From contig NZ_CABVMM010000006.1 of the NCBI RefSeq assembly GCF_902499555.1, forward strand, positions 1-64,000: a DNA stretch of 64,000 nucleotides. Reading direction: 5' to 3'. Numbering within the stretch: the stretch's first letter is position 1; every line of letters starts with the position of its first letter. The notes under the pieces were generated by a model. The model was not told the DNA's origin and searched no databases. It saw only the letters and a program-made list of their open reading frames with translations. Below are positions 54,410-63,974 of the stretch, piece after piece. A program made the translations under genes and the position numbers. Origin of the DNA: Mesonia oceanica (lineage in GTDB: Bacteria; Bacteroidota; Bacteroidia; Flavobacteriales; Flavobacteriaceae).

Positions 54410-55561
54410 CTATTCTTTCACCAGATACTTCGGTAAATCGGTTACTTTCTCACAGCAAACCTGTTCTAAGACTTGTTGTAATTGCATTTTTAGCATCGCA
54501 ATGGTATGATCGCCGCCTTCTTCGCCTAAAGCGCCTACGCCATACATAAACGATCGGCCCAAGAAACTGAAATCGGCACCACTGCTCATTACCCTAGCGA
54601 TATCAGGACCGGAACGTATGCCACTGTCCATCATTACCGTGATGCGGTCTTTATATTTTTCAGCGATATGCGAAAGTGGTTTGATGGTCGATTCCCCGGC
54701 GTCTAATTGTCGGCCACCGTGATTGGAAACGATAATTCCGTCGAAACCTAATCGAATGGCTTCTTCTGCGTCTTCATCAGAAACTACGCCTTTTAAAACC
54801 AGTTTTCCTTTCCATAAATCACGTAATGGTTTGATTTTTTCTTCATTTAACCGACCGGAAAAAGTGGCATTCATCCAAGCGCCTAGCTGTTTAATGCTCA
54901 TGCCCTTATCCATGTATTTTTTCATCGTGGCAAAATTGGGTGCGCCATGCTTTAAAGTTTGCATTGCCCAGGCCGGTTTTCCCATCACTTGTAATACATT
55001 CCTAAAATTCATTTGCGGTGGCATCGCCAAGCCGTTTCTAATTTCTTTAGGACGATACCCAAAGGTGGGTACATCACACAAAATCACCAACACCGGTACT
55101 TCAGCGGCTTCTGCACGTTTTAAAATATCATCGCGCAACCAATCTTCCGTGGGATGATAAAGCTGAAACCAAGCGCGACCTTCGGTGAGTTCACTGGCAC
55201 GCTCAATACTGGTGGTTGTTACCGTACTTAAGATAAACGGAATGTTATGCTTTAAAGAGGCTTTGGCTAAAATTTCCGGAGCGTTGGGCCACATCAAACC
55301 TTGCAATCCGATGGGGGAAATGCCAAAAGGCGCATCGTATTTTAGTCCGAATAATTCGGTTTCTAATCTTGAATTACTGTAATTTTTCAGGTATCGGGGT
55401 TTTAGCTGAATTTCCCTGATTTCATCAGTATTTCTTTTTATGTTGATGTTTTCGTTACAGCCTCCGTCTAAGTATTCAAACGCAAAACGCGGCATACGCT
55501 TTCGGGCACGCTCCCGAAGCGATTCTATAGAGGGATATTCGGTGTTAAATGGAAAGGCCAT
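54410..55561 (-). CDS. FMN-dependent alpha-hydroxy-acid (L-lactate) dehydrogenase
   Basis: This is a 383-residue TIM-barrel flavoprotein. Catalytic His281 lies in SNHGGRQLD, the FMN-binding strand is MMDSGIRSGPDIAR, and the N-terminal RMPRFAFEYLDGGCNENIN is typical of L-lactate dehydrogenases of the LldD group. In this context it would oxidise the L-lactate formed from rhamnose via lactaldehyde to pyruvate. It lies downstream of rhamnulokinase, in the same transcription direction. Other hydroxy acids cannot be excluded. Confidence 0.8.
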   Translation of the reverse strand: MAFPFNTEYPSIESLRERARKRMPRFAFEYLDGGCNENINIKRNTDEIREIQLKPRYLKNYSNSRLETELFGLKYDAPFGISPIGLQGLMWPNAPEILAKASLKHNIPFILSTVTTTSIERASELTEGRAWFQLYHPTEDWLRDDILKRAEAAEVPVLVILCDVPTFGYRPKEIRNGLAMPPQMNFRNVLQVMGKPAWAMQTLKHGAPNFATMKKYMDKGMSIKQLGAWMNATFSGRLNEEKIKPLRDLWKGKLVLKGVVSDEDAEEAIRLGFDGIIVSNHGGRQLDAGESTIKPLSHIAEKYKDRITVMMDSGIRSGPDIARVMSSGADFSFLGRSFMYGVGALGEEGGDHTIAMLKMQLQQVLEQVCCEKVTDLPKYLVKE

Positions 55562-56007
55562 TGTTTTGTTTTAATTGACTGTTTACGGTTAATAGCTTGG
55601 TTTTATAGTTATAGCTTTATATTCTAGTTTCTACTTTCTTTTTAGGTCGAGAGAATTTCAATGATCATTGAAATTTGTATCGAGACCTCGTTTCTCACTA
55701 CTTCTCGATACTATTTTATTTCCGCTATCGCTATAATAAAATCACTCGAAGTGACAATTTTTGTTTCTTGTTGATTCTCTATTTTCTAACTTCCTACTTT
55801 TTCATTCCACTCTGGCTTCGATACCATTGCTCCTATGTCGCAATCACTCAGCCGCCGTTAAGGATTTCATCACGTTCTTAACTGGATGAGATCCCGGATC
55901 AAGCCCCGGCATGGCGCTTGTCTTGGTTATTGTTTCCTGTTTCTTGTTTAGTCTATGTCTATATTCTAATTTCTATTTTCTAAGCGCTCAATTCTCACTA
56001 CTTATAA
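55562..56007. repeat. Intergenic repeat cluster
   Basis: An R1 copy (55644-55757), an R2 copy (about 55807-55861) and an R3 part (55861-55912) fill the gap. TTTACGGTTAA at 55582-55592, 21 bases upstream of the dehydrogenase start, is identical to one half of the palindrome at 63975-63992. Confidence 0.65.
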
Positions 56008-57393
56008 CTACTTCGTCAGCAAGAGTGGAACTAACTTCTTCATTCGGTAGTTTTCTTTTAAAAATTTCGAATCTACCTTTTTATTGGAAATCACCATCGC
56101 AGCTCCTAAGGCCGAACCTAAAGGGGAATGTGTTGATAATACTTTAAATTCACTAAAATGATGGGCCATTAATTTCATAAATACATCGTTGTCGGTAAAT
56201 CCACCGTCGATATATATTTTGTTGATGGGGGAGTTTCCAATCGCATTTCGAATGGTATGGATTTGTAATTCCATCAACTCGATCATTAATTGATGATAGG
56301 CTTCTTCAAACGTGGCAAAAGGTTTCAAATCGGTTTGATGCAATTCTTTACGTTTTAGTGAAATTCCTTCAAATTTGAAATAAATCGAAGGTTTTTCAAT
56401 CAGGCGTAAATACAAATCTTGGTCAAACTGAACTTCGCGATGATAGCCATATTCTTTCCCATAGTATTCGCCTAATTTTTCGACCTGAATCCGGTATTCA
56501 TTTCCCATAAAAAAGCGGGATGCTTTTACGCGTTTTCCATCTACACGCAAGTAATTCAAGCAATTATTCTTGATGTCTTCTTCGCCTAGACTTTCTTCAT
56601 TAAAAGGATTTAGCGAAATACTCCAAGTTCCTGTTGAAAGCAGTAAAAAGGGCTTCTTTTTACTCAAAATGTAAGGTAATAATGCCGAAGAACTATCGTG
56701 AATCCCAACGCCAATTTTTATCTTTTCGCCTTTATAAGAAGTATTAATGCTACTGGCTGTGGGTACAATGGGAGCCAATAACTGATCAAAACCTTCCTCA
56801 TATACCCAATTATGGTAATCTTCCTTCTCATAATCCCATAAATTGGTATGGCAGCCTATCGACGTGTATTCACTCACCGGAATTCCGGTAAATAAAAATG
56901 ACAAATATTGTGGTAAATGAAGCGTGTACCTGATTTTTTTAAAAATCTCCGGGTATTTTTTCTTCAACCAAAATAATTGCAAGCCAGAATTCAACATTCC
57001 CGATTGTGGCGAAGCTGTTTCTACAGCAATCTTTAATTCATCGCCATAGTTTGCGTAAAACTCATCGGTAATTTCCGGCTCAATCGATTTCGTGTAGTTG
57101 TATAAAGGCGTCAACACATTGCCGTGATGATCTAAATGCACCAAACTGGCTCCATACGTTGAAAAGTTAATCGACTTCACTTCGTACTGCTCACTTTCCA
57201 AAACCGAATGAAAGGTATCTTTGATCCATTGCTGTAAGAGCGTGATATCTTCGGTGGGATAACCGTCTTCATCTACCGTAAGGGGTAAACGTGTGTAATC
57301 CCGAAATACCTCTTGGTAATGCTTATCGAACAGGAAAAATTTCTTGTTGGTTTTCCCAATATCAAAAACGGCAGTTACTTTCTTTTTATTCAT
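56008..57393 (-). CDS. rhaB: Rhamnulokinase
   Basis: This is a 461-residue FGGY-family sugar kinase. It starts with the phosphate-1 motif AVFDIGKTNKKFFLFD. It has GIHDSSSALLPYI with the catalytic Asp, LLSTGTWSISLNPF (phosphate-2) and YIDGGFTDNDVFMKLMAHHF (adenosine site). The neighbouring isomerase and aldolase point to L-rhamnulose as substrate, giving L-rhamnulose-1-phosphate. Full length. It is separated from the isomerase by 897 bp of repeats, so separate promoters or a long leader are possible. Confidence 0.8.
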   Translation of the reverse strand: MNKKKVTAVFDIGKTNKKFFLFDKHYQEVFRDYTRLPLTVDEDGYPTEDITLLQQWIKDTFHSVLESEQYEVKSINFSTYGASLVHLDHHGNVLTPLYNYTKSIEPEITDEFYANYGDELKIAVETASPQSGMLNSGLQLFWLKKKYPEIFKKIRYTLHLPQYLSFLFTGIPVSEYTSIGCHTNLWDYEKEDYHNWVYEEGFDQLLAPIVPTASSINTSYKGEKIKIGVGIHDSSSALLPYILSKKKPFLLLSTGTWSISLNPFNEESLGEEDIKNNCLNYLRVDGKRVKASRFFMGNEYRIQVEKLGEYYGKEYGYHREVQFDQDLYLRLIEKPSIYFKFEGISLKRKELHQTDLKPFATFEEAYHQLMIELMELQIHTIRNAIGNSPINKIYIDGGFTDNDVFMKLMAHHFSEFKVLSTHSPLGSALGAAMVISNKKVDSKFLKENYRMKKLVPLLLTK

Positions 57394-58290
57394 CTCGACA
57401 ATCGAGAGTTTACGGTTTCGTATTATTTTAATAGTAAACTATTCGAAACCAAATTATTATCATATACCCCTGTGGACTTTCCCAGGGAATCGTTTTATTT
57501 TTTGGCGCGACCTTTTTTAGAAGTTAGACTTTTTCTTTTGTCATTCATTCCTCTCATCACGTTCTCAGCTGGATGAGATCCTGAAAAAAGCCCGCCTGCC
57601 GGACGGGCAGGTCCGGGATGACGATTGTCTTGTTTCCTGATTCTAGAGTTTATTCTCTATATTCTAGTTTCTAGACTCTAAAAACTTATTCTCATTACTT
57701 CTAGATACTATTTTATTTCCGCTATCGCTTCAATAAAATCACTCGAAGTGACAGTATTTTTAACGTCATTCCGTGCTTGACACGGAATCTCATCACATCC
57801 TAAATTAAACTATCTGTTCATTTTGTCTTGATACAAAACGAACCAAACCTGCCTGCCGGCAGGCAGGAAATCAAGGCTTACGAACACTTATCTAAATTTA
57901 TCGTTCGATGCCTAAATTTTAGGAACTCGCTATCGCTCAAACAGCCTAAAATTTTACGGCATCTTCACTTCAAATTTTACGATAAGCTTTCGGTAGGCCA
58001 CTTAAACATTATCTTTTATACTGTTTCTTGTTTCCTGATTCTAGAGTTTATTCTCTATATTCTATAGTTTCTAGACTCTAAAAACTCATTCTCATTACTT
58101 CTCGATACTATTTTATTTCCGCTATCGCTTCAATAAAATCACTCGAAGTGACACTTCTTGGCTCTTGTTCATTCTCCATTTTCTAACTTCTCAATTCTAA
58201 CTTCCCTACTTTTTCATTCCACTTTGGCTTCGATAACATTGCTCCTTTATCGCAATCACTCAGCCGCCGTTTTTTCTTTTCTAACTTTTA
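57394..58290. repeat. Intergenic repeat cluster, 897 bp
   Basis: The largest gap of the locus has R3 copies (57548-57625 and 57769-57800), two R1 copies (57689-57752 and 58088-58154), and an R2 copy (about 58218-58275). The 99-bp segment at 57795-57893 is identical to 42482-42580. TTTACGGTT occurs at 57409-57417, 16 bases upstream of the kinase start. No gene. Confidence 0.7.
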
Positions 58291-59571
58291 CTAAAGTCCG
58301 GTTGCTACGGTTTTTAATCCACGAGCTTCGATAAGGGTTTTACGTACATCAAAAGCACGATAGGCTTCCATGGGATTCACCGCGGCACCGCTTTTAGCTC
58401 TTGCTGCTTTTACCAACGAACGCACATCGGTTCGATAGGCATCTTGTAAAATCTCCTGACATTGGGTAACATCGTTATTGAGTTGGGCTTGTTTTAAGGC
58501 TTTTTGATCGACTAGCAAGGCCTGAGCGTAAGCGATTAAAATCGCTTCTAAGGATTGTAATAAATCTTCCAGCGGATCTTTAATGTTATGACTTGCATCA
58601 ATCATCCAAGCGGGATACGGGTTGTGTGGATTGTTTTCCATTCCGTACACCAATTCATTAAAAATCAAGAATAGCGCATAAGGTTTTATGGAACCTACGG
58701 TTAAATCGTCATCGCCGTATTTGCTATCGTTAAAATGGAATCCACCTAATTTGCCTTTGTACATTAAGGTAGCTACAATTTGCTCGATATTGGTATTGGG
58801 TAAATGATGCCCTAAATCGACCAACGTAAACGCACGATCGCCACAAGCATTGGCCAACATGAAGGAGGTTCCCCAATCTTGAATGGTGGTGCTATAAAAA
58901 TTAGGTTCGTAAGGTTTATATTCAATAAAAAGCTTCCAGTCTTCGGGCATAGAGCCGTAGATTTCTTTTAGGCTTTTTTCGGTGTTTTGTAAGGCGTTTT
59001 GAAAATTCAACTGTCCCGGGAAACTAGCTCCGTCGGCTAACCAAACGGTCAGGCTTTTAGATCCTAATTCCTCTCCGATTCGAATTACTTCCTTGTTATG
59101 CGCTACCGCATATTCGCGGGAAGCTTCATTCATGCTATTCAGCGAACCGAACTTATAGCTTTCTTTGGCATCGGGTTGATCTTGAAAGGTATTGGAATTC
59201 ATCGCATCAAAAACGATATGATGACTTTTAGCAATATCTTTAATCGCATTGACATCTTCCGGAATATCCCACGGAATATGTAAGGAAACGGCTCCCGCTG
59301 TTTTGGTAAGCGCATGTAAAATTCCGATATCGTCTAATTTCTGCTCTAATGAAGCGGGTTCGCCGCCATAAGAAAACCGACCAAAACGTGTACCGCCGGC
59401 ACCTAAAGCCCAACTGGGAATCGCTACCTGAAAATCGGCTAATTTTTGTATAATGTTAGCTACCGAAATTCCTTTTTTAGCAAACTTATTTTTTAGGTAA
59501 TCGATTTCATTTTCGAACGAATCGTTTTGCTTTTTATTGAATTCTGATAGTTGATCAGTATTTATTTTCAT
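58291..59571 (-). CDS. rhaI: L-rhamnose isomerase, Pseudomonas/RhaI type
   Basis: This is a 426-residue TIM-barrel sugar isomerase. Metal-site candidates are FIEYKPYEPNFYST (Glu), VDLGHHLPN (Asp and His) and GGFHFNDSKYGDDDLTVGS (His and Asp), as in L-rhamnose isomerase of the Pseudomonas stutzeri type. The E. coli RhaA type differs. It converts L-rhamnose to L-rhamnulose. It lies between the aldolase-dehydrogenase and the kinase gene. Confidence 0.85.
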   Translation of the reverse strand: MKINTDQLSEFNKKQNDSFENEIDYLKNKFAKKGISVANIIQKLADFQVAIPSWALGAGGTRFGRFSYGGEPASLEQKLDDIGILHALTKTAGAVSLHIPWDIPEDVNAIKDIAKSHHIVFDAMNSNTFQDQPDAKESYKFGSLNSMNEASREYAVAHNKEVIRIGEELGSKSLTVWLADGASFPGQLNFQNALQNTEKSLKEIYGSMPEDWKLFIEYKPYEPNFYSTTIQDWGTSFMLANACGDRAFTLVDLGHHLPNTNIEQIVATLMYKGKLGGFHFNDSKYGDDDLTVGSIKPYALFLIFNELVYGMENNPHNPYPAWMIDASHNIKDPLEDLLQSLEAILIAYAQALLVDQKALKQAQLNNDVTQCQEILQDAYRTDVRSLVKAARAKSGAAVNPMEAYRAFDVRKTLIEARGLKTVATGL

Positions 59572-60243
59572 CTTTTTAAAGATTTATTTTTTGTTTAGCG
59601 TATAGACACTCTGGCTTCGATACGATTGCTCCTTAGTTGCAATCACTCAGCCGCCGCTTTGACGTTTGTCTTAGTTCTTGTCCAGCATCAAGACCTCGTT
59701 TCTCATTACTTCTCGATACTATTTTATTTTCGCTATCGCTTCAATAAAATCAATCGAAGTGACAGTATTTTTATGGTCATCCCGGACCTGACTGCCGGCG
59801 AGGCTATCTCATCAAGTATTTTTGGCTCCTGATGAGACCCTGAATCAAGTTCAGGGTGACGCACTTGTTTTATTTTAAAATTTTAGAGCATTTCGCCTTT
59901 AGAACTTAGAGTTTTGACTTTTTTAATTAAACCTCACAGGTTTCAGAAAACTGTAAGGTTTTGTTGCTACTTCTCGATACAATCCTTTCTATCGTCAGGA
60001 TCACTCGAAGTGACACTTCTTGGCTCTTGGCTCCTGGTTCTTACTTCTAGGATCAAACCTCTAAAATATATCACCTCTATTCTAGTTTCTAACTTCTATT
60101 TTATTCAGCGACACTCTGGCTTCGATACGATTGCTCCTACGTCGCAATCACTCAGCCGCCGCTTTGACGCTTGTCTTGTTTCTTGGTTCTTGCTTCTAGA
60201 GTCCTTACGTCTCACCTCTAATCTCTCATCATCATTAAAAACT
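59572..60243. repeat. Intergenic repeat cluster, 672 bp
   Basis: Two R2 copies (about 59610-59663 and 60111-60168), two R1 copies (59690-59764 and a shorter 59961-60016), and an R3 copy (59774-59862, with CCCGGACCTGACTGCCGGCG) fill the gap. No gene. Confidence 0.7.
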
Positions 60244-62340
60244 CTATCTCACAAAAGCATTGGCCATACCACCATCTACATTAATGGTATTTCCGGTGCT
60301 TTTTTCGAGGATTCCTACGCAGGCAAATACACCGTTGGCGATGTCTTCCGGTAGGATAATTTCATTTAATAGGTTTCTCTTGGCGTAATGTGCAGGCAGG
60401 TCTTCGACTTTAATTCCGTGTGCTTTGGCACGGCCTTCCGCCCAATCACCTTCCCATATTTTACTTCCCACAATAACTCCGTCAGGATTTACGGTATTCA
60501 CACGAATATGATCACCACCTAATTCTGCAGCTAATAAACGCGTCATATGTTGTTGCGCAGCTTTTGCCGTTCCATAGCCTACATTGTTCGGTCCGGAAAC
60601 GAGTCCGTTTTTACTGGCAATATTTACAATATCACCGCCCAAACCTTGTTTACGCATAATTTCAACGCCTTTTTGAGCCATCAAGAATTGTCCTTTCACC
60701 AATACATTTTGTAATAACTCCCAATCTTTCAAAGTCGTATCGGGTAAGGATTTAGAAATCGCCAATCCTGCTGAATGGACTACGATATCGACCCCTCCAA
60801 AAGCTAAATTTGCTTCTTTGTAGGCTTTTTCGATGGACTCTTCTTTGGTGACATCGCAAAGCGCAATGGCTGCTTCGTCACGTTTGTAAGTCGCTAAAGC
60901 TTCTTCTAAATTCTCCTGACTAATATCAGTAAGCACGACATTGGCGCCTTCGGCAACTAATTTATCGGCAATGGCTTTTCCTATTCCGCCGGCTGCACCG
61001 GTGACGATGGCCACTTTACGGGAAAGTGGTTTTTCTGCAGGCATTCGTTGTAATTTTGCTTCTTCTAACAACCAATATTCGATGTCAAAGGCTTCTTGTC
61101 TGGGTAAGGAGGTATATTCACTAATTGCTTCTGCTCCTCGCATTACGTTGATCGCATTTACGTAGAATTCACTTGCAACACGCGTGGTTTGCTTGTTTTT
61201 GGCAAAGCTAAACATCCCCACTCCCGGGTAAATAATAATCACCGGATTAGGATCACGCATAGCGGGACTATTGGCGTGTTTATGATTTTCGTAATATTGA
61301 AGGTATTCTTCGCGGTATTGTTCAAAGGAAGGCTCTAATTTTTTCAGCGTCGCTTCGGTATCGATCACCTCATCTGACGGGTCTAAGGTCAAGATGAGCG
61401 GCTGAATTTTCGTCCGCAGAAAATGATCGGGACAAGACGTTCCCATAGGTGCCAAACGTTCCAGATCATTACTGTTGATGTATTGTAAAACGGTATCACT
61501 ATCGGTAAAATGACCGATCATTTGATTTTCTGAAGAAGCCAATCCGCGTAATAGTGGCATCAACTCAGCAGCTTTTTCTTTACGTTCTTCCGCAGGCAAA
61601 GCTTCGATTTTTTGTCCGCCAAAAACTTCTCCGTTTTCTTTAATTTTCTTTTCAATATATTCGGAAGCCATTTCAATTACTTCCAAGCTATTGACGTAGC
61701 ACTCGTAAGAGGTATCGCCCCAGGTAAATAAACCGTGGCTGCCTAACACAATTCCACGAATACCGGGATTTTCGTTCAAACATTTTTCCAGTTGAAGTCC
61801 TAAATCGAAACCGGGTCGCTGCCAAGGTACCCACCCCATCGTATCTCCCCAAATCTCTTTGGTGACTTGCTCGCTATCTTTTGCTGCCGCCACGGCGATC
61901 AGGGCATCAGGATGTAAGTGATCGATATGTTTAAACGGCAATAAACCGTGTAGTGGCGTATCGATGGAAGGTGCTTTACTGTCTAAATCGTAAATACAAT
62001 GATTAAAAAGTCCCACCATTCGGTCTTCGTCTTCTAGTCCACCGTACACGTTTTTAAGATTTCTTAAGCGCTCTGTATATAAACCGGCTATTCCTTTTCG
62101 GGTAAGTGTGCCAATATCCCCACCGGAACCTTTTACCCACATCACTTCTACTTCTTCATTGGTAAGCGGATCTTTTTCGATGGTTTTACAACTGGTATTT
62201 CCGCCTCCATAATTGGTGATTCTTAGATCGGCACCTAATATATTGGATCGGTATAAAAACAAAGCTACCTGATCGTCACCCAATTCGGCAGCTTTAGCTT
62301 CATCCCAGAGATAGTCTACGTACTGAAAAGTTTTTTTCAT
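60244..62340 (-). CDS. Bifunctional rhamnulose-1-phosphate aldolase/short-chain dehydrogenase
   Basis: This is a 698-residue fusion. Residues 1-420 are a class II aldolase (NYGGGNTSCK, VMWVKGSGGDIGTLT, DHLHPDALIAVAAAKDSE, GIVLGSHGLFTWGDTSYECY). Residues 435-698 are a short-chain dehydrogenase (TGAAGGIGKA at 447, YGTAKAAQQHMTRLLAAE, NVDGGMANAF). The aldolase splits rhamnulose-1-phosphate into dihydroxyacetone phosphate and L-lactaldehyde, which the second half would oxidise to L-lactate. This fusion is known as RhaEW/RhaD-E in several bacteria. It is the first gene of the locus. Confidence 0.85.
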   Translation of the reverse strand: MKKTFQYVDYLWDEAKAAELGDDQVALFLYRSNILGADLRITNYGGGNTSCKTIEKDPLTNEEVEVMWVKGSGGDIGTLTRKGIAGLYTERLRNLKNVYGGLEDEDRMVGLFNHCIYDLDSKAPSIDTPLHGLLPFKHIDHLHPDALIAVAAAKDSEQVTKEIWGDTMGWVPWQRPGFDLGLQLEKCLNENPGIRGIVLGSHGLFTWGDTSYECYVNSLEVIEMASEYIEKKIKENGEVFGGQKIEALPAEERKEKAAELMPLLRGLASSENQMIGHFTDSDTVLQYINSNDLERLAPMGTSCPDHFLRTKIQPLILTLDPSDEVIDTEATLKKLEPSFEQYREEYLQYYENHKHANSPAMRDPNPVIIIYPGVGMFSFAKNKQTTRVASEFYVNAINVMRGAEAISEYTSLPRQEAFDIEYWLLEEAKLQRMPAEKPLSRKVAIVTGAAGGIGKAIADKLVAEGANVVLTDISQENLEEALATYKRDEAAIALCDVTKEESIEKAYKEANLAFGGVDIVVHSAGLAISKSLPDTTLKDWELLQNVLVKGQFLMAQKGVEIMRKQGLGGDIVNIASKNGLVSGPNNVGYGTAKAAQQHMTRLLAAELGGDHIRVNTVNPDGVIVGSKIWEGDWAEGRAKAHGIKVEDLPAHYAKRNLLNEIILPEDIANGVFACVGILEKSTGNTINVDGGMANAFVR

Positions 62341-62370
62341 TTTAATTTTATTGTTTCAATTTAAGCTTCT

Positions 62371-62378
62371 CAAATGTA
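62371..62378 (-). promoter_or_regulatory. Candidate -7 promoter box of the rhamnose locus
   Basis: The minus strand reads TACATTTG, a full match to the TAnnTTTG consensus, 30 bases upstream of the aldolase start. The -33 TTG is not at the ideal distance, so an activator may be needed. Confidence 0.45.
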
Positions 62379-62413
62379 ATTGTTAACTCAAAAGCTACCA
62401 TCCTGTAGTGTAC

Positions 62414-62440
62414 TGCAAGGGCTATAAAATTATAGTTGCA
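62414..62440. promoter_or_regulatory. Palindrome upstream of the rhamnose locus, candidate operator
   Basis: TGCAA-GGG-CTATAA-AA-TTATAG-TTGCA is an inverted repeat in which the left arm has three extra bases. It lies about 36 bases upstream of the -7 box, where an activator or repressor would bind. The regulator is not in the window. Confidence 0.4.
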
Positions 62441-63159
62441 AAAGGTAAAATAAGTTTATTTTATTTTTCTTAAAAAAGGAATAGGGAATTTACGAAATTT
62501 ATGGATATTGCTTTAGAAAGCTTGTTTTATTTTTATGGGTAAGCTGAAGTGAATCGCAGCTATAAGTAAAAATAGAAGGAAATATTAAAAGGTTTGCTTA
62601 CGCTTAAGTGCATAAGATCTTGATCTTAGTTTTTTGTGGTGATTGTTCGTAATCTTTATAGGGCTTCTTAGTCTCAAGCGTTACAGATATGCTCTATGGA
62701 ATTGTACCCGTGTTTATTCGAAAAATTTCTTAATTCAATAGATTTAGACCTAGACCCTTATCAATTTATCAATCTAACCAACCTTACTGTTAATACTTTT
62801 ATCAATATTTATTTATTAAGTATCTCATTTTATACTGAAATACCATTGAATTTATTACTTGATATATCCTCAAATAAAATTAATGACAACTTACTAAGAA
62901 AAACTTTTTGGCAGAATATTGAGAAATACAATTATCTTCTTTAAAAGTATCTTTAAATTGTTTTTCTATATCAAAAAGTTCAAATTCGTGTAGCGTAATA
63001 ATTTCTAATATCTATTTCTCTTTGAGTAAATACCGAATAAAAGTAAATAATTTGAGTAGCTTAACCAAGCGAAAGCTTGTATATGATCACTCTCATTACC
63101 TTTCCAAGTTTCCATCTTTAGTTTCTTGTTTTTATATAAAATATGTTGCATAGTATACA
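62441..63159. other. Gene-poor gap upstream of the rhamnose locus
   Basis: I see no convincing gene. An 82-codon frame at 62696-62944, rich in Leu, Ile and Asn, has no recognisable family, promoter or neighbour and may be chance. No RNA gene or repeat family was noticed. Confidence 0.4.
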
Positions 63160-63193
63160 TTGAATAAAGGATTCAAGAGATTTGTTATATTTG
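63160..63193 (+). promoter_or_regulatory. Promoter of the toxin-antitoxin operon
   Basis: TTG at 63160 and TATATTTG at 63186-63193, spaced 23 bp, fit the Bacteroidota promoter. The antitoxin start is 17 bases downstream of the box, so the leader is very short. Confidence 0.6.
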
Positions 63194-63210
63194 TAATAAA
63201 AGTTAAGATT

Positions 63211-63450
63211 ATGGAAGCGATAGAATTAAGAGAGAAATGGAAAAAATCTATTAAGACAGTAGATGTACGTTTTCTACAAATGGTAGATGCCTTATATGAA
63301 GGTTATTTTAAAAATGAGGTGGTGGCCTACCATCCAGATGGAACACCTATGACCCGTCAAGAGTATAAAACCGCTTTAGACATTGCCGAAAGTCAAATAG
63401 AAAAGGGAGATTTTATGACTGCGGAAGAATTTGAAAAAGAGGAGAATTAA
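63211..63450 (+). CDS. Antitoxin of a type II toxin-antitoxin pair
   Basis: This is a 79-residue acidic protein from the ATG at 63211; an in-frame start at 63160 lies inside the promoter and is rejected. It has no clear DNA-binding fold. It is helical, with the C-terminal FMTAEEFEKEEN tail usual for small antitoxins of RelE/ParE systems in Bacteroidota. Its stop overlaps the toxin start (TAATG). It would neutralise the toxin below. Confidence 0.75.
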   Translation: MEAIELREKWKKSIKTVDVRFLQMVDALYEGYFKNEVVAYHPDGTPMTRQEYKTALDIAESQIEKGDFMTAEEFEKEEN

Positions 63451-63731
63451 TGCCAAGCAAAATTATTCAAATAGTTTGGACAAGACAAGCTAGAGAATCG
63501 CTTACAAGCATTTTAGATTACAGGTATAAAGATCTTCCCGCTGCAAGAAAAATCGTGAGAAAAGATATCATTCAAGCTTCCAAAAAAATTGTATTTACTG
63601 ACCAGTACCAGCAAGATGAAATCTTCCCAAACTATCGTAGAATAATTGTTAGGGATTACAAATTACTTTATAAAGAGCGAAAAGGGAGTGTATATATTCT
63701 GAATGTAGTATGTACCAAAGCTCACTATTAA
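63450..63731 (+). CDS. RelE/ParE-family toxin
   Basis: This is a 93-residue basic protein with the family order: helix VWTRQARESLTSILDY, helix ARKIVRKDIIQASKKI, then strands IFPNYRRIIVRDYKLLYKER and GSVYILNVVCTKAHY. ParE-like proteins poison DNA gyrase and RelE-like ones cut mRNA; the sequence alone does not decide. The pair looks intact. Confidence 0.8.
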   Translation: MPSKIIQIVWTRQARESLTSILDYRYKDLPAARKIVRKDIIQASKKIVFTDQYQQDEIFPNYRRIIVRDYKLLYKERKGSVYILNVVCTKAHY

Positions 63732-63974
63732 AAAATATACCAAGCTAACTACCTACCTACTGAACACTTCCCCACTACTTATTCTCACCCACTTCTTACT
63801 TCTCAACTCCAATAAATTCCTAATAACCTTGTTGTCCCTCTGAAACTTGAACTTGGTCTATCTCCCGATTACTTGCTGTGAAAAAATAGATAGGCTAAAA
63901 AATACGAATAAATAAAAGATAGTTTTACGCATAACAGTACGAATGCACTTAATAACTATTAATAATTATACATT

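Noticed and set aside
60941..61165. Plus-strand frames inside the rhamnose genes (also 54723-55157, 46379-46642, 38373-38588)
   Set aside because: They lie antisense to well-recognised enzymes and show no protein character of their own.
62696..62944. 82-codon frame upstream of the rhamnose locus
   Set aside because: AT-rich, without family, promoter or neighbour; not convincing as a gene.
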